From: Larus michahellis
Lineage: Eukaryota; Chordata; Aves; Charadriiformes; Laridae
Assembly: GCF_964199755.1 (NCBI RefSeq)
Contig: NC_133906.1
Coordinates: 20,521,419-20,585,418, forward strand
DNA: 64,000 nt
Reading direction: 5' to 3'
Below are positions 1 through 12,000 of this stretch, piece after piece (the stretch's first letter is position 1; every line of letters starts with the position of its first letter). A program made the translations under genes and the position numbers. The notes below the pieces were generated by a model. That model was not told the DNA's origin, searched no databases, and worked only from the letters and a program-made list of their open reading frames with translations.

Positions 1-252
1 GCGGCTTTGCCAAGCTGGCTCCGTCCAGAGGCAGCTCTGGCTGGGTTAGTCCTGGACCACAGCGCGCACTGATGCTGTCAGAGATGCTGACCTGATTGTA
101 CCCGAATCTGGGCATGGCTGAGCAAACGCAACTTGGGGTTGGAGGGGGGAGAGGAATATTTAATCTCTTACTAAAATAACATTTCAGTACTTTTTTTTTT
201 GTTTTTGGAATGTGGAAAGGGAAATAAAGGCTTTTTCTTAAAAAAAAAAAAA
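1..252 (+). other. Possible 3' end of a plus-strand gene converging on ADAM19
   Basis: AATAAA at 223-228 on the plus strand is followed after about 12 bases by an A tract at 240-252, as expected near a cleavage site. No coding exon is visible in these bases. In human gene order NIPAL4 ends tail-to-tail with ADAM19, so this could be its 3' UTR. An A-rich accident is the alternative. Confidence 0.3.
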
Positions 253-634
253 CCAACCACCAAACCTTGCAGGTGGATCTGAAAGTTTTTAATGGTTTCT
301 CTGGTGTTATTGGTGTAGCCGTAGAGGATCAGGAGGCTGAAGGACAGCCCAGCACAGCAGAAAGAGCATCTGGGGCGTGAGCGAAACAGCAGCGCCCTCC
401 TTTGGTAGCAGAAAATAATCCAAGTAATTCACTTCAGCTTCGGTTTTGGCATCCTAATTGGTATAATGCTTTATGCATTTTATTTTAGGAATGGATAGTA
501 AACGGGACTCGTCCTTCTCACTGCCTAGAACTGCATTTTATAAAAGCCATCCCTCCAGCTACCCTGCCATCTCTGGACAAATGCCACATATAAAACGAAG
601 ATTTGAACTAAAACAGTAGACAGTGACAGAATAT

Positions 635-3003
635 TTGTTAATGACAACTGACAATTTATTAAAACTAGGCAGAAGGCACAATGAATTGCATTCTTCAAGT
701 ATTTGCATAGATGCACAGAGAGCATTATTGTAAACCATTAATATGTGGACACAGGAGAAAGTGAGATGTATTTTGGTATATGTTCTCCCAAGTAACATCT
801 TTCCAAAAAATCATGTTTTACCATCTTTTAGCCCTCCTGCAGTTCCCCTATTCTTATTCACTCAACTTGCACACATATAAAAAATATAAAAGGACTTACT
901 TAAAACCACCTTTCGGAGACTTTATAATATTCCAGCACTAAAATTTTCCATTAGAGTCTGGGCACATCCTGTTGTTCTCTCCAGCTCTGTGTACCCAGGG
1001 GAATTTTTTAAAAGCTCAATCCCACGTATACACGAAATGCAGTGAAAATATTCTTAGTGATTGTTGGTGGCCATTTGACAAAGGTCAGGGGTTGTAGCAG
1101 AGGTAATGCTGCTGCCTTCAGCGAGGGCTCAGATACAAGATCGAGTGCGTGTGGTTGAATCTGTGCTACTGCAGTGTGTGTGCCGCATGTGCCCAGCTTA
1201 CTGCTCCACTGCCGTTTATACGTAACATAATCCAACTGTAGAAAAAGACATGTAAAGATTAGAAAGCTGATGTCTTTCACTTGTCATCCCTCATTTCAGA
1301 GAGAAGCATTTTAGGTTGGTTTGTTTTCCAGGCATATAGAAAGTAAGAAAAGGTCCAACATTAGCAAGGTAAGGAAGAATCAACCAGAAATTCAAGATGC
1401 ACCCTGTGTACTGTTTGCTTGTGGAGAAAGAGGTAGTAAAGTTGTGAAAACTACTGTGGTTTAAGTCATCCTACAGACATACTGCTACGTATAACTACAA
1501 ATTTAATGAGCGCTTAGGGTTTATCTGGTTTTTTTCTAATCAGTAGAGCTCAGGGAAAGAGAATCATCAGCCAAAACTTTTTTTTCTTTATGCCAATAAT
1601 AGAGTTTCTCACATGTGCAGCAGCAATCACATAGGATTTGCCCGTAATAAATCAGACACAACAGAGCTGTTGCAACCATAGCCCCAGAATTCCCTGTGTT
1701 CTCCTAGGAAATCATTTCAAGGGGAAAAAAAAAAAAAAAAAAGAAAACAAAAAAAGAAAAAAGTTTGGCGTAACAAAAGGTCTTAATTTAAAATCCTGAG
1801 AAAAAACGTACAAAAGCCCAAACTACTAGGAGAAAAAAACCCCACAAATTCATAAGGGAGGGTCCCTCAGGGTCAGAGCCATCAGCTGCTTAAAGTGCAC
1901 ACAGACAGCTCTCTCCATCCATGTCCTGGAGAAAAAAAACCCAGAGTCAATGAGCTGCCCTACAAAAGCACCATGTTTTGCAATAATATGTCTGCTGTTT
2001 TACCACCTGGGCAATTTTAAGGTAGGTTTCTCACTGGTATGGGGAGCAGACAGCCCGTGCTGAATTACTGCTCAGCACAGACCGCAGCCTGAGGACACAC
2101 GTGCCAAAGCGTCTACTGATGATCCACGGTACCGTATGCTGGAGAGGAGGTTTCAGCACTGCCTTTTGCTGAGCTTCCTTCTGGCCATTTGCTCTCTGTC
2201 TCGGCCAGAGTTTCCCTGTCGTACCTTGACTGTGTCCCAACGACACGGGTGAGAGCGCGCGGGCCACGCTGGGGACGCTGTCGGGTCTCACAGCACCGAG
2301 GCAAGACCAGCGAGTGCTGGAGGTCGCAACGCTCTTGCTGAAGATGGTTATATGGGGAAAAGAATTAATCCACTCTGTTAAAGCTAATCAAAATCCCCAA
2401 TGACCCACAGATTATTTTAACCAGGAATATTTCCGTGGTTTGCTCCCTGTTGCGGTCTGGCTTTCCACCCACTGTAAACTGAGAATATGCTGAAGAAAGT
2501 TATCAACGGCTGCCTTCTGCTCTCCCAAGAGGCAGCGGTTTCTGTGTAGCACCAACGTACGCTCCTGCAGCTGTGTGGATGGGCTGAGGAAGCCAACAGG
2601 GACGGGTCTCACATGAAAGCCCATCCGGGCCAGCACCTGCACCCACAGCTTCATCTCCCTGGTAAGACTTAAATAACTGGTTAAAAAAAATACGTGAAGC
2701 CCCCATCACCCCATCCCTGCATTGGATATTGCACAATAATATTTAAATACCGTATAAACAAGTCATCCCTATATGGAAAAAGGCTATCAGCAGAGAGGGT
2801 TGAGTTCGGCTTGGCATGTACCGGCGCAGTTCCCGGGGGCGCTCGGGCCAAGCCCGACTGCAGCTTGTTGAGTCGCGCAGGAAACGGGTGAGGTTAGAGG
2901 AGAGGAACCGAGACACTGTCTGTGGCTGTGAACGGTTTTTTGGGTGATGAAGGCCACCCAGTCTTCACCCTGTGAAGGTCAGAGCCAGCTGGGAACAGCT
3001 GGT
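635..3003 (-). other. ADAM19: Probable ADAM19 3' UTR
   Basis: About 2.4 kb downstream of the stop codon with no coding signal. Candidate minus-strand AATAAA signals lie at 655-660 and 479-484, so the transcript probably ends near 635 or 460; the first is followed by a GU-rich stretch. The stretch also holds an A-rich tract at about 1722-1762. The end point is inference. Confidence 0.45.
655..660 (-). terminator. ADAM19: Candidate ADAM19 polyadenylation signal
   Basis: AATAAA on the minus strand with GU-rich sequence 20-50 bases further on. A second AATAAA is at 479-484. Either could be used. Confidence 0.4.
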
Positions 3004-3078
3004 TCACGAGTGCCCGCGGGAGCCCGGCTGTCCCACTTTCAAGATGTTCGCTGCTCCAGCCGTCCCGACACTGGTATT
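3004..3078 (-). CDS. ADAM19: ADAM19 exon 23, last coding exon
   Basis: Chosen for a long pyrimidine tract and the acceptor tcgtgcag, and for phase continuity with exon 22. Encodes 24 residues and TGA. The segment [10 protein letters not shown] resembles the mammalian C-terminus RAGGMISSKI, with nine further residues here. Weaker evidence than for the other exons, because the end is poorly conserved. Confidence 0.68.
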   Translation of the reverse strand, partial: NTSVGTAGAANILKVGQPGSRGHS

Positions 3079-6000
3079 CTGCACGAGATGGAAAACGGGG
3101 AAAAGAGAAAGGGGTGAGCATTGATGAAGAGCAGACGCTGCCCTCTCCTTCTCCCGGAGGTGATATTACAGAGGGCCAGGGGAAGCCTGTCTCCATTCAC
3201 ACGTATTCACACCTTAGTGTGTCACACAGGAAACTCTCCTGCTCTCCACCAGTCACGCAATGAAGTTCATACAGGTTTTTTTCCATTTTTTACAGCTGGC
3301 CTCAAGTATGTTGTTGGCTGGAGGCAGCACCTGCGGTGTGTGGAGTGGAGGTGTTTCGTGGTAAGGGGTCCAGCTTGCAGGCAGCTGAGCTCAGCAACTC
3401 AAAGTCCCTTATCAACGGTCCTTATTAAGGACACTTTCATGAAACAGTCCCTGCAGAAAAAGCATCCCCTTAGCCATGGCTAGAGGCTGGACGGGTTTCT
3501 GTTCCTTGCTGGGATCCTCAGGTTTTGTGTGGACTTTCCTGTTTCTCCACTCTTCACTAACCGTTCTGGGTCCCACACACCCTCGTTGCTCAGCCCCGCT
3601 CACCCAGATGTTTTACCTGAGGAACTGCTCAGAGATGTGGAGGACTGAATTAACTGTTTTGCTCAACCTAGTAAATGCTTAATAAAGGAACAGCTGAAAA
3701 AAGAGCCCCCTGCAATAAAGGCAACCAACCCCGTCCCACCCATTGGGGCTGTGCATGAAGGTGTTTTGCCATCTGATAGCAAGGTCACTCCCTCCAGGGT
3801 AGTTTTTTTCCCCGGTGTTGTGGGGACGCTGCTGTGCTTCCCATCACCGCACTCGGTGCCTACCTGTGCCGCAGGCTGGAGTCGCCCTGGGGCCCTGGGG
3901 TGCGCAGGAGGCAGCGAGATGGGGGGGCCGTTCCCCGGCCAGGCTCTGGGTCTGGCTGGGACGGGATTCGCTGGCAAAGCTCTTTGGGGTGGCCGGGGCC
4001 TAGAGATATCCTACGCGAGAAAAAAAAACCAGTTTTGAATTCTCTGCCTGGAGAGATGCCTGAAATCAGAGAAAATATTTTTAATTTTCTGTAAGTCTGA
4101 GACAGCAGATTTGGTATGCAGCTGCACACCTCGAGGTCTCCGGTTTGGAGTTAGCCCCGGGGATATTACAACCTAATGGCTGCATGACAAAAAACAGGAG
4201 AAACCTTACAGACCGGGCAGGAGTCACAACTCAGCCTGTAGCACCCCTGCCTGAGACAAAGGACGGGAGGGGTACTGGCGAAACCACGCTTGCAAAGACC
4301 TCTTCCTCTCCAAGGCAGGCGGCTGCTGCTATTACTTATCACGTTAGGCAAGTGATTAGTGGTTTTCAACACGGTGGAGCTTCTCACCTATCAAGTTTCA
4401 GGAAGACTGGCTTTAGGCTGCTGGGCAGCTGCCTTCAAAGCGAGGACAACCAAAGTGGGTAAGAGGGTTACCGTCCTCTGCCTTTCAGCTGCAGGCTGCA
4501 AGCACGTCATATTCTGGCTACTAAAGGATCCAGAAGTTTTGAGCCTTGAGTTTTGCAAGTAATAGGGAAGCTATATTCCAGAGCCTTTTAATTAGCCCCA
4601 TTATTGATGCAATTGAGGTTGGAAGCAAGTTTCACATGCATACGCTGGCAACATGATTGCCCATACAATGCCTGTAAATCCTCAACGGAATCATGGAATC
4701 TTCATGGTTGGAAAGCACCTTTGAGATCATCGAGCCCAACTATACACACACCAAAAAAACAAAACAAAACAAAACAACGACCTACAACCTCTGCCCTTCA
4801 GAGCATGCCCTGAAGTGCCACATCTAGGCATTTCTTAAACACCTCTAGGGCTGGTGACTCAACCCCCTCCCTGGGCAGGCTGTTCAGTGCCTGACCACTC
4901 TTTCAGTAAAGTAATTCTTCCTAATATCAACTCTAAACCTCCCCTGCTGCAACTTCAGACCATTTCCTCTGGTCCTGTCATTATTTCCCTGGGAGACGAG
5001 GCCAACACCCACCTCTCTACACCCTCCTTCCAGGGAGTTGTGGAGGGCAATGAGGTCTCCCCTCAGCCTCCTCTTCTCCAAGCTAAACATGCCCAGCTCC
5101 CTCAGCCTCTCCTCATATGCCCTGGTCTCCAGACCCCTCACCAGCCTGGTCGCTCTCCTCTGGACACGCTCCAGCACCTCAACGTCCCTCTTGTACAGCG
5201 GGGCCCAGAACTGGACACAGCACTCGAGGTGAGGCCTCACCAGCGCCCGGTACAGAGTACTATACATGTATAGACGTGTGCCCATGCACACGGGGCCCTG
5301 CACCCACCTATAACCAGTTATTACTTTGTTTATGCGCACAGCTGTCCCTAATAGGATACTCAGAGCATTATATTTTCCATTCATCTAATGAATTTCAGTG
5401 TAAAGCATGTCCCTGGGGAGGAGTTACCCACACAAGAACTAACTGCCGGTTGTTGCTTAGTCTCTGTGCTAAGTCGCTGGCTTACAGGTGTTGATTTAAT
5501 AAACACAGCTGCACTCACTACTTGGAGGGCACCCAAAAACCCTGCAGTCTCCCTAGACTATACATAAATGCAACACTCGACGGCTGCACCAGCCCATGCT
5601 TGGAGGATTTATTGCCGTTCCTGTGGCTGAAGGAAAGACAAGGCAGACCAAATCCCACCGACCGCCGGGTCCAAAGAGCTCCCATAGGAACAGCAAGAGA
5701 GCAAATCTGGCAGATACTGCAAACGTCTAGGAAGGACACTGACACCAGCAAACAATGAAATTAATTATTTCCCCTGTACCTTCTACATCTTGTGGCTCTC
5801 CTCCAACCCAGAAAAGGCAAGGCTTCTTTTGGAAATCCTAGGAAAGGTGTGCCATCTAATAGGTCTGACTGAGATAAAGAGACTGGATGCACCGGGGAGG
5901 GAACACAATGGAGACTGTGGGGAACTTGTCAACAACCAGCTGGGAAGGATACCTATTCCTTATTGACTACAGTCAGCTTCCGCCTTTTGTTTCAGTTTTC

Positions 6001-9000
6001 TTTCCTGCTGAAGTGCCGGCTGTTCACAGGAACAAAGGAGCTAGAAACAAATCCCATTCACTAAAATATTTTGGGTTTGTTTTCCTCTGCGTCCTTCACA
6101 GAGAGACTGCCTGGGAGCCAGCCTCCTGCTATCCCCAGTAACTGAGCCCTTCGCTTCTTTGCTGGCCCTAACCTAATAAAGCTAGCGGGGGAATATTTTG
6201 GTAAAATGGGTTTAAGTCAGTCTGAGTGATTTGCTGTCTTTTCCATGTGAATGTGGGGTCTGTACTAAGCTTAGAACGAAACTGCCAGCAAGAGAAGTAA
6301 ATCAATATCCTTTCCTTATAACCCTCAAAATAACCTCGTGGCTAGGATGCTCACATAAGATGTGGTCAGTCTGGGTTAAGTCTAGTGTTTCCTACGCAAC
6401 ATGTTATAAATCCCATCTCTGCTCCGCATCAACATTTGTCTGAGGCTCCCAAGGCTTTAGCCAGGAATGGTCAAATGCAAGATATCTGAGGGATCATCCC
6501 AAGGAATGGAGATCCTGTGCTCAGTACTGAGCCTCAGACTTATCACTCACTGGTAATCTCTGAAGGGCTTGTCTGCAGGAGATAAAATACATGCAACGGT
6601 AGGAGGAGCTATGCTAGGCTTGCTTAGGGAAAAATCTGTACTGTCCTTTCATTCCTGGCAATTTATCTATTTGATTTGCAGCTAAAAAACATTTAGATCA
6701 TAGAATCACAGAATGGTTAGAGTTGGAAGGGACCTTAAAGATCACCTAGTTCCAACCCCCCTGCCCTGGGCAGGGACATCTCCCACTACATCAGGTTGCT
6801 CAGGGCCCCATCCAGCCTGGCCTTGAACACCTCCAGGGATGGGGCAGTCACAGCTTCTCTGGGCAACCTGGGCCAGGGGCTCACCACCCTCACGGCAAAG
6901 AATTTCTTCCTAATATCTAACCTAAATCTCCCCTCTTTCAGTTTAAAACCATTACCCCTCGTCCTATCGCTACTCTCCCTGATAGAGTCCCTCCCCATCT
7001 TTCCTGTAGGCCCCCTTCAGGTACTGGAAGTCAGGTACTGGAAGAAGCTATAACATCTCCCCAGAGCATTCTCTTCCCCAGCTAAGATGACTTTGGTAAA
7101 GTCAATGCTGTTTTGTGATCCAAGCTACCTGACTCCAGGGCAGAGGTATCAGGTGACCTGAATGAAAAATAACTGTGTGTGCTAGCATCCAACACGGTCA
7201 TTGTCAGCTACACTACCGAACAAGGACGACCACCAGTAACTGTCCTGTGGCGAGATGGAGCAAGAGCCTGTGAGCACGGCAATTCCTACGTCCCCCCGGG
7301 TTAAAGAGAATTCACCGGCCTCACTCAGAACAAGCCTCCCATCGAACGGCATCTGCGGGACAGCGGCGCGACTCCGTACCTGAGAGACGGGGGGTTTGGG
7401 AGCAGGAGGCGCTGGCCGGCTCGGGGGTGTCCGCCGGGAACTGTCCTTTGCAGGTGCCGGCTGCGCTGGCCTGGGGGGCTGCCCCACGCCGCAGCTGTGG
7501 CCAGTGGAGAAGGAAGGGGGCTGCTGGGTGTTTCTTTGGAGTCCTGGAGCTTGCTGAGGAGGAGGTTTTGATGGGATTTCAGGGAAGCCAATCACCTGTG
7601 CAGAAGACCCACAAGTTCCCAGAGTTAGGTATTTCTACTTCAAACCACCTTTTCGCTCTCTGCTACACTTTTGAGGATCTACAAGAGTTCTACGAACCAC
7701 ACAGTAGAAAATATCGCCTGCAACACCGGTATGTGTTGTATACATCAAGTAGGTGTTGATTAGATAGACTGGGACAATTTGGGATCATGAGGCAGAAATG
7801 GGAACAGAGTAACTCAGGCATTAGTGTTATAAGTGACGCTTATAAATAAACCCGGGGTTTGCAATTTCTACAGTTCTGAGAGGGGGATGTGACAGAAGAG
7901 GATCTATCGGGCGAGACAAGCAGCCACACAGGCCTGGTCAAATCCCAGCTCCTGCCTTAAGAAAATGGCTAAAAATAGATACTACGTTCAGCCCCCACTG
8001 ACTTTCAGCCACGGGTGATGTCTGCTTTTCCCATCCTTTGATAAAACCAGTCCCCAGCTGCAGTGGGAGAGGGAACCACATCCCACATGTTGGTGGCTGC
8101 ATCTCTCCCCGGGGAGCTGGAAGATGACCTTGCCCCTACCTTCCTCTGCTCCTGGGGGGTTTTCAACTTGAAGGCAGGGTTTGCGTGCCCATTTCCAGAG
8201 GCGTCACTGACAATGGGAGAAAGAAGAGAGTATTATTTCCTTGATATGTTTTTCTCCTTTTTCTTTGCTGTATTTTCCATTATATTTTAACTGAAATCAA
8301 AAAATGAGAAGCAAATACTAACTGTACCAACAAACCCACTTAGTTATATTCCTCGCAGCCTTTGCAGTTTCTCCTCTGTTCTGACACCGAAAGGGGGTGG
8401 ATGCAAGCAGACAAGGCACAGCACTGACAATTTACCTGAACTGCGGGGTCTTCTTCAGAGAACAGATGGCAAATTTATTCCAGCATTTCAGATAATAGAA
8501 TAAAAACACGAATCCAATGAGAAGGAGAATGGGAGCCAGGATTGCGAGAGTTATCACCACCACTGCAGGGCCTGAGGGCAAGAAAGCAGAGTTAGTTAAA
8601 TGGAAAACTCTCTGCTCCCACTCTAACTCAAGCCCTTCTGAAGTGCCACCACAGTAGAGCTGGTCTCACTCACCTTCGGGCATGGGGGGGCCACTGTCCA
8701 AGCTTCCTCCCCTCCCCGGCTTGTTGCAAAACGGGGGGGCCCACCCCTGGTCGCAGTGGCAGTTCTTGTTGTTATTGCAGACCTGCACCAGGAAGACTCA
8801 GAGACTTTAGTGCCAGCTCCTAAAGACTATGCAAGCTAAAAAGAATTAAGCCCTTGCTGGATAAAACACTACAGCAGAAACTCTTATTGGCATAAACAGG
8901 GAGGGAAGTGCCTGGAAACACTTTCTTTTCAGGGAGTGAAAGTGCCTTTTATTTCCTCAGAAATTCTCTCTTTCTCCAAAAGACAAGGGTTCTTCAGCTG

Positions 9001-12000
9001 ACGTGCCACTAACCTAGATTCAGGAGAGGAGCAGCATTTTAAAATTCCTTTCTCTTGTTCTTATCTCTAAACCGAAGGACACTTCCCCTCCATCCAGTGA
9101 AGGTAAAATCTTCCCTTCCCTCCAGTGAAGATTTCTTACTGTTTAGGTTTATTGTTCGGCCATCACTATTTGTTTTATCATCTAGGTAGAGGGAGGGCTG
9201 ATTCTGTGGATTCATCCCTCTGATTAGGGACGTCCTGTGATTCCGATCTGATTCCGATTCATCCCTCTGACTAGGGATGTCCTGTGCTAATTGTAGCATT
9301 TAATTTGATTCTGTGGAATAGCTGACAAGCACTTCCTACAGCTTCGCGGACCATAAGAGAGGAAGCAGACTGGGAATGAAAGAGCAGGTGGGTCCCTCTC
9401 CTTGTCGGGTACGTCACAGGTACATCGCAAGCTGCCCCGGGAGGCACACGCTGCTGCACGCTGCCGTATTTATCACTCCTCTCCATTGCCTAACTGGACC
9501 ATGGGGATGGAAAGATGCTGATGCTTTGTGCCAGAAACACCTACAAAAGATATAAAAAATTCTCACCATCCTTTTCCTTCCATCCCCTGGGAGCACAGTG
9601 GAGCACAGCTTGGGAAAAACTGTTCTAAATGTGACTTTTTACTATGTTTTTCCCCTCAGTAAGTCTAATTTTTTTTTTATTCTATCTAAACTGGGCTCAG
9701 AATATTTTTCTGTAGGATTGCTCCTTCTTGTTTTTCATTCATTGCAATTCATATCCCTCCTGTAGACCTCCTTAAACCTTATGTCCAAGGGACACTCACA
9801 GACCAGAAAATGCAGCAAACATGAAAGGAACGTGCAAATTAATAATCAAGAAGCAGAAGTCCGGAGCGAACCTAAGCGTGGTATCAGACCCGAGCTGAAC
9901 AACCATCCACAGATGAATGGCAGCCCATCCTGCTTTAGTCTGAAATGGAGATGAAAAGGAAGACACCTACTCCATGCCCATGGCACTTCTTGCTACAGCT
10001 TTCAGAATCAAAGATGATGGAGGTGTTCTGGCAGCGTCCCTCAAAGCAAACCTGCAGAGAAAGGATCCAAAAACTCAGCGTTAGCTCTTTGGATTATGTA
10101 CCCTATTACTGCCTTGTGTTATTTTGTGACTTGCAGGGTCTCAGACACCTTGGCAATACAAGTAATACTCTGGGCAGAACAACAGGCCATGAAGTTAATC
10201 TGGTTCCCGAGCAAACATTTAATCACTACCCTAAATCCCAGCTAACGCACACCAGAGAGAGAAGTGGGAGCTCAGAAGCTGATAGCTTGGCCATGCCCAT
10301 GTGCCAAGTCTCTGAAGGAGCTCTCAGGTGTCTTGATTTCTACTTGTGTGGCTCACTTCTAAGCAAGACAAGCTCAACCAACTAGCGAATCCCAAATTTA
10401 GCACCGGCCCTGGACTTCATCTGGCAAAGACTTAAGGTATGGCCTTTGGTGTGTATTCTTCTATTGCTCCTCAGAAGCCTCTAAGAAATTATTTTTCAAC
10501 ATACATAAAAATTGCCTAGAAACGCATTAGACATAAGAAATGAACAGCCTGATAACCCCAAAGCCCTTTCCAGATGGAAAAGTGATACCCTGAACCTCCC
10601 CCAAGCCATTACAGGCAGGACTGTACCTACATGATGGCTCCCACACTTTGTTCCCGTCAACACCAAGCCAGGATCCAGCAGGTCATTTTCTTCACTGTCA
10701 GATCCGTACACGTGGGTCCCTCGGCACCTCAGCTCCGTCCTCTGCATGCGGATAGTTGTGTCTATGGCCACCGCATTGGACTGCAGGGGTTTGGAAGCAG
10801 AGCTCTGGCACTGGATCTTCCCACATTTAGCATCTCTGATTTCAAAGGAAAGGCTAAAGTGATTATTTCTGGCTTGCTGAATGTTTTGCAGGCATCAGCT
10901 CTACATGTAAATTAAAGCAGCAGTGTTGAGTCATTGTTCAATGGCAAAAGAGCAAGCACCTCCCAAGCAACAGTGTCTGATGGGTCCTGATGGTACCATT
11001 TCACTGTCCCCATGGCTAGGCCAGCCTCAACAAAAACACAGAAAAGACTAAGAACTTTTTATCTCAGTTAAAAAGCTACATTTTAGCTTATGGATTTGAA
11101 AAACCCTTCTTCTGTTGCTTTGAAAAAACATCAGCTAGATTTTTTAAAACGCAAAAGACAGGGAAAACGGTAAATTTAAAGCTTCAGTCACAAGGGCTCT
11201 AAGTCCAGCTGGAATGGAGCTGGTTTCCCAGGAGGCAGAGAGACAGAGCGAAACAAAAGCATGGATCAGTTTTATCTACTGGCCCATCATTTTGTTATAT
11301 ATAGAAACATCTTCTCCAATAAGGAACTCTTGGCTGCCTCTCTGCTTTCTACCTCATCTCACACTTCCTGTAGTTGCCGTAGATGTCCTTCCCACAGTTC
11401 CCGTAGATGTCTCCAGCGGCATTAACCTTCTCGAAGCAGGCGTCTGGTGCTGGCCTCGCTCCTGCATGGAAGAAACTCACGTGGCTGATTCCTGTGGAGC
11501 CCAGCATCCCATCTCGCCCCACGCCAACCACTCAGTTGTTCTTTTTCTGGGATGGTTTGAGCATGGGAAGTTTTTGCTGCCTCCTCCAAGCGAGCAAGGC
11601 AGGAGAAAAGGCTCCTCAGACTTTGCCACTGATAACCGGTATGGAAGGTACAACTGTCTTACACAGGGTGACCAATAGCAGGATGCCACATAATATTGCC
11701 TGTTGAAAGGACAATGTATTTCACTGCAAGTTGTGCCCTTACCAGGCCCCCACAGCTGCAAGCACTGGTCTTTATAGGTGAGACACATGCCACTGTAGCA
11801 ATAGGCCTTCCCTCCATCGCAGGAAGCCCCATCGATTTGGTAGGAGTTGGGGGGGCAAAACGGTGACTCGCCAGTGCAGTATTCTGGGAGGTCACAGAGT
11901 CCTGATCTTTCCCTGCAGAGAGTTCCCGGAGACATCAGCTAAAAACGTACAAAGGGAAAAAAACTGAATTATTTCTTGACTCCTTTGCGGTTTCATGTCT

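Larger units (their letters stand above)
4011..7379 (-). other. ADAM19: ADAM19 intron 21, 3.4 kb
   Basis: Holds the two sense-oriented CR1 fragments listed separately. The rest (4011-4690, 5253-6695, 7084-7379) shows no gene. Confidence 0.7.

Noticed and set aside
1722-1762. A-rich tract as the tail of a processed pseudogene
   Set aside because: No gene-like sequence, poly(A) signal or target-site duplication was seen next to it.
4884-5384. Reverse-transcriptase-like protein as a host gene
   Set aside because: It is the C-terminal end of a truncated CR1 LINE, not an intact element or gene.
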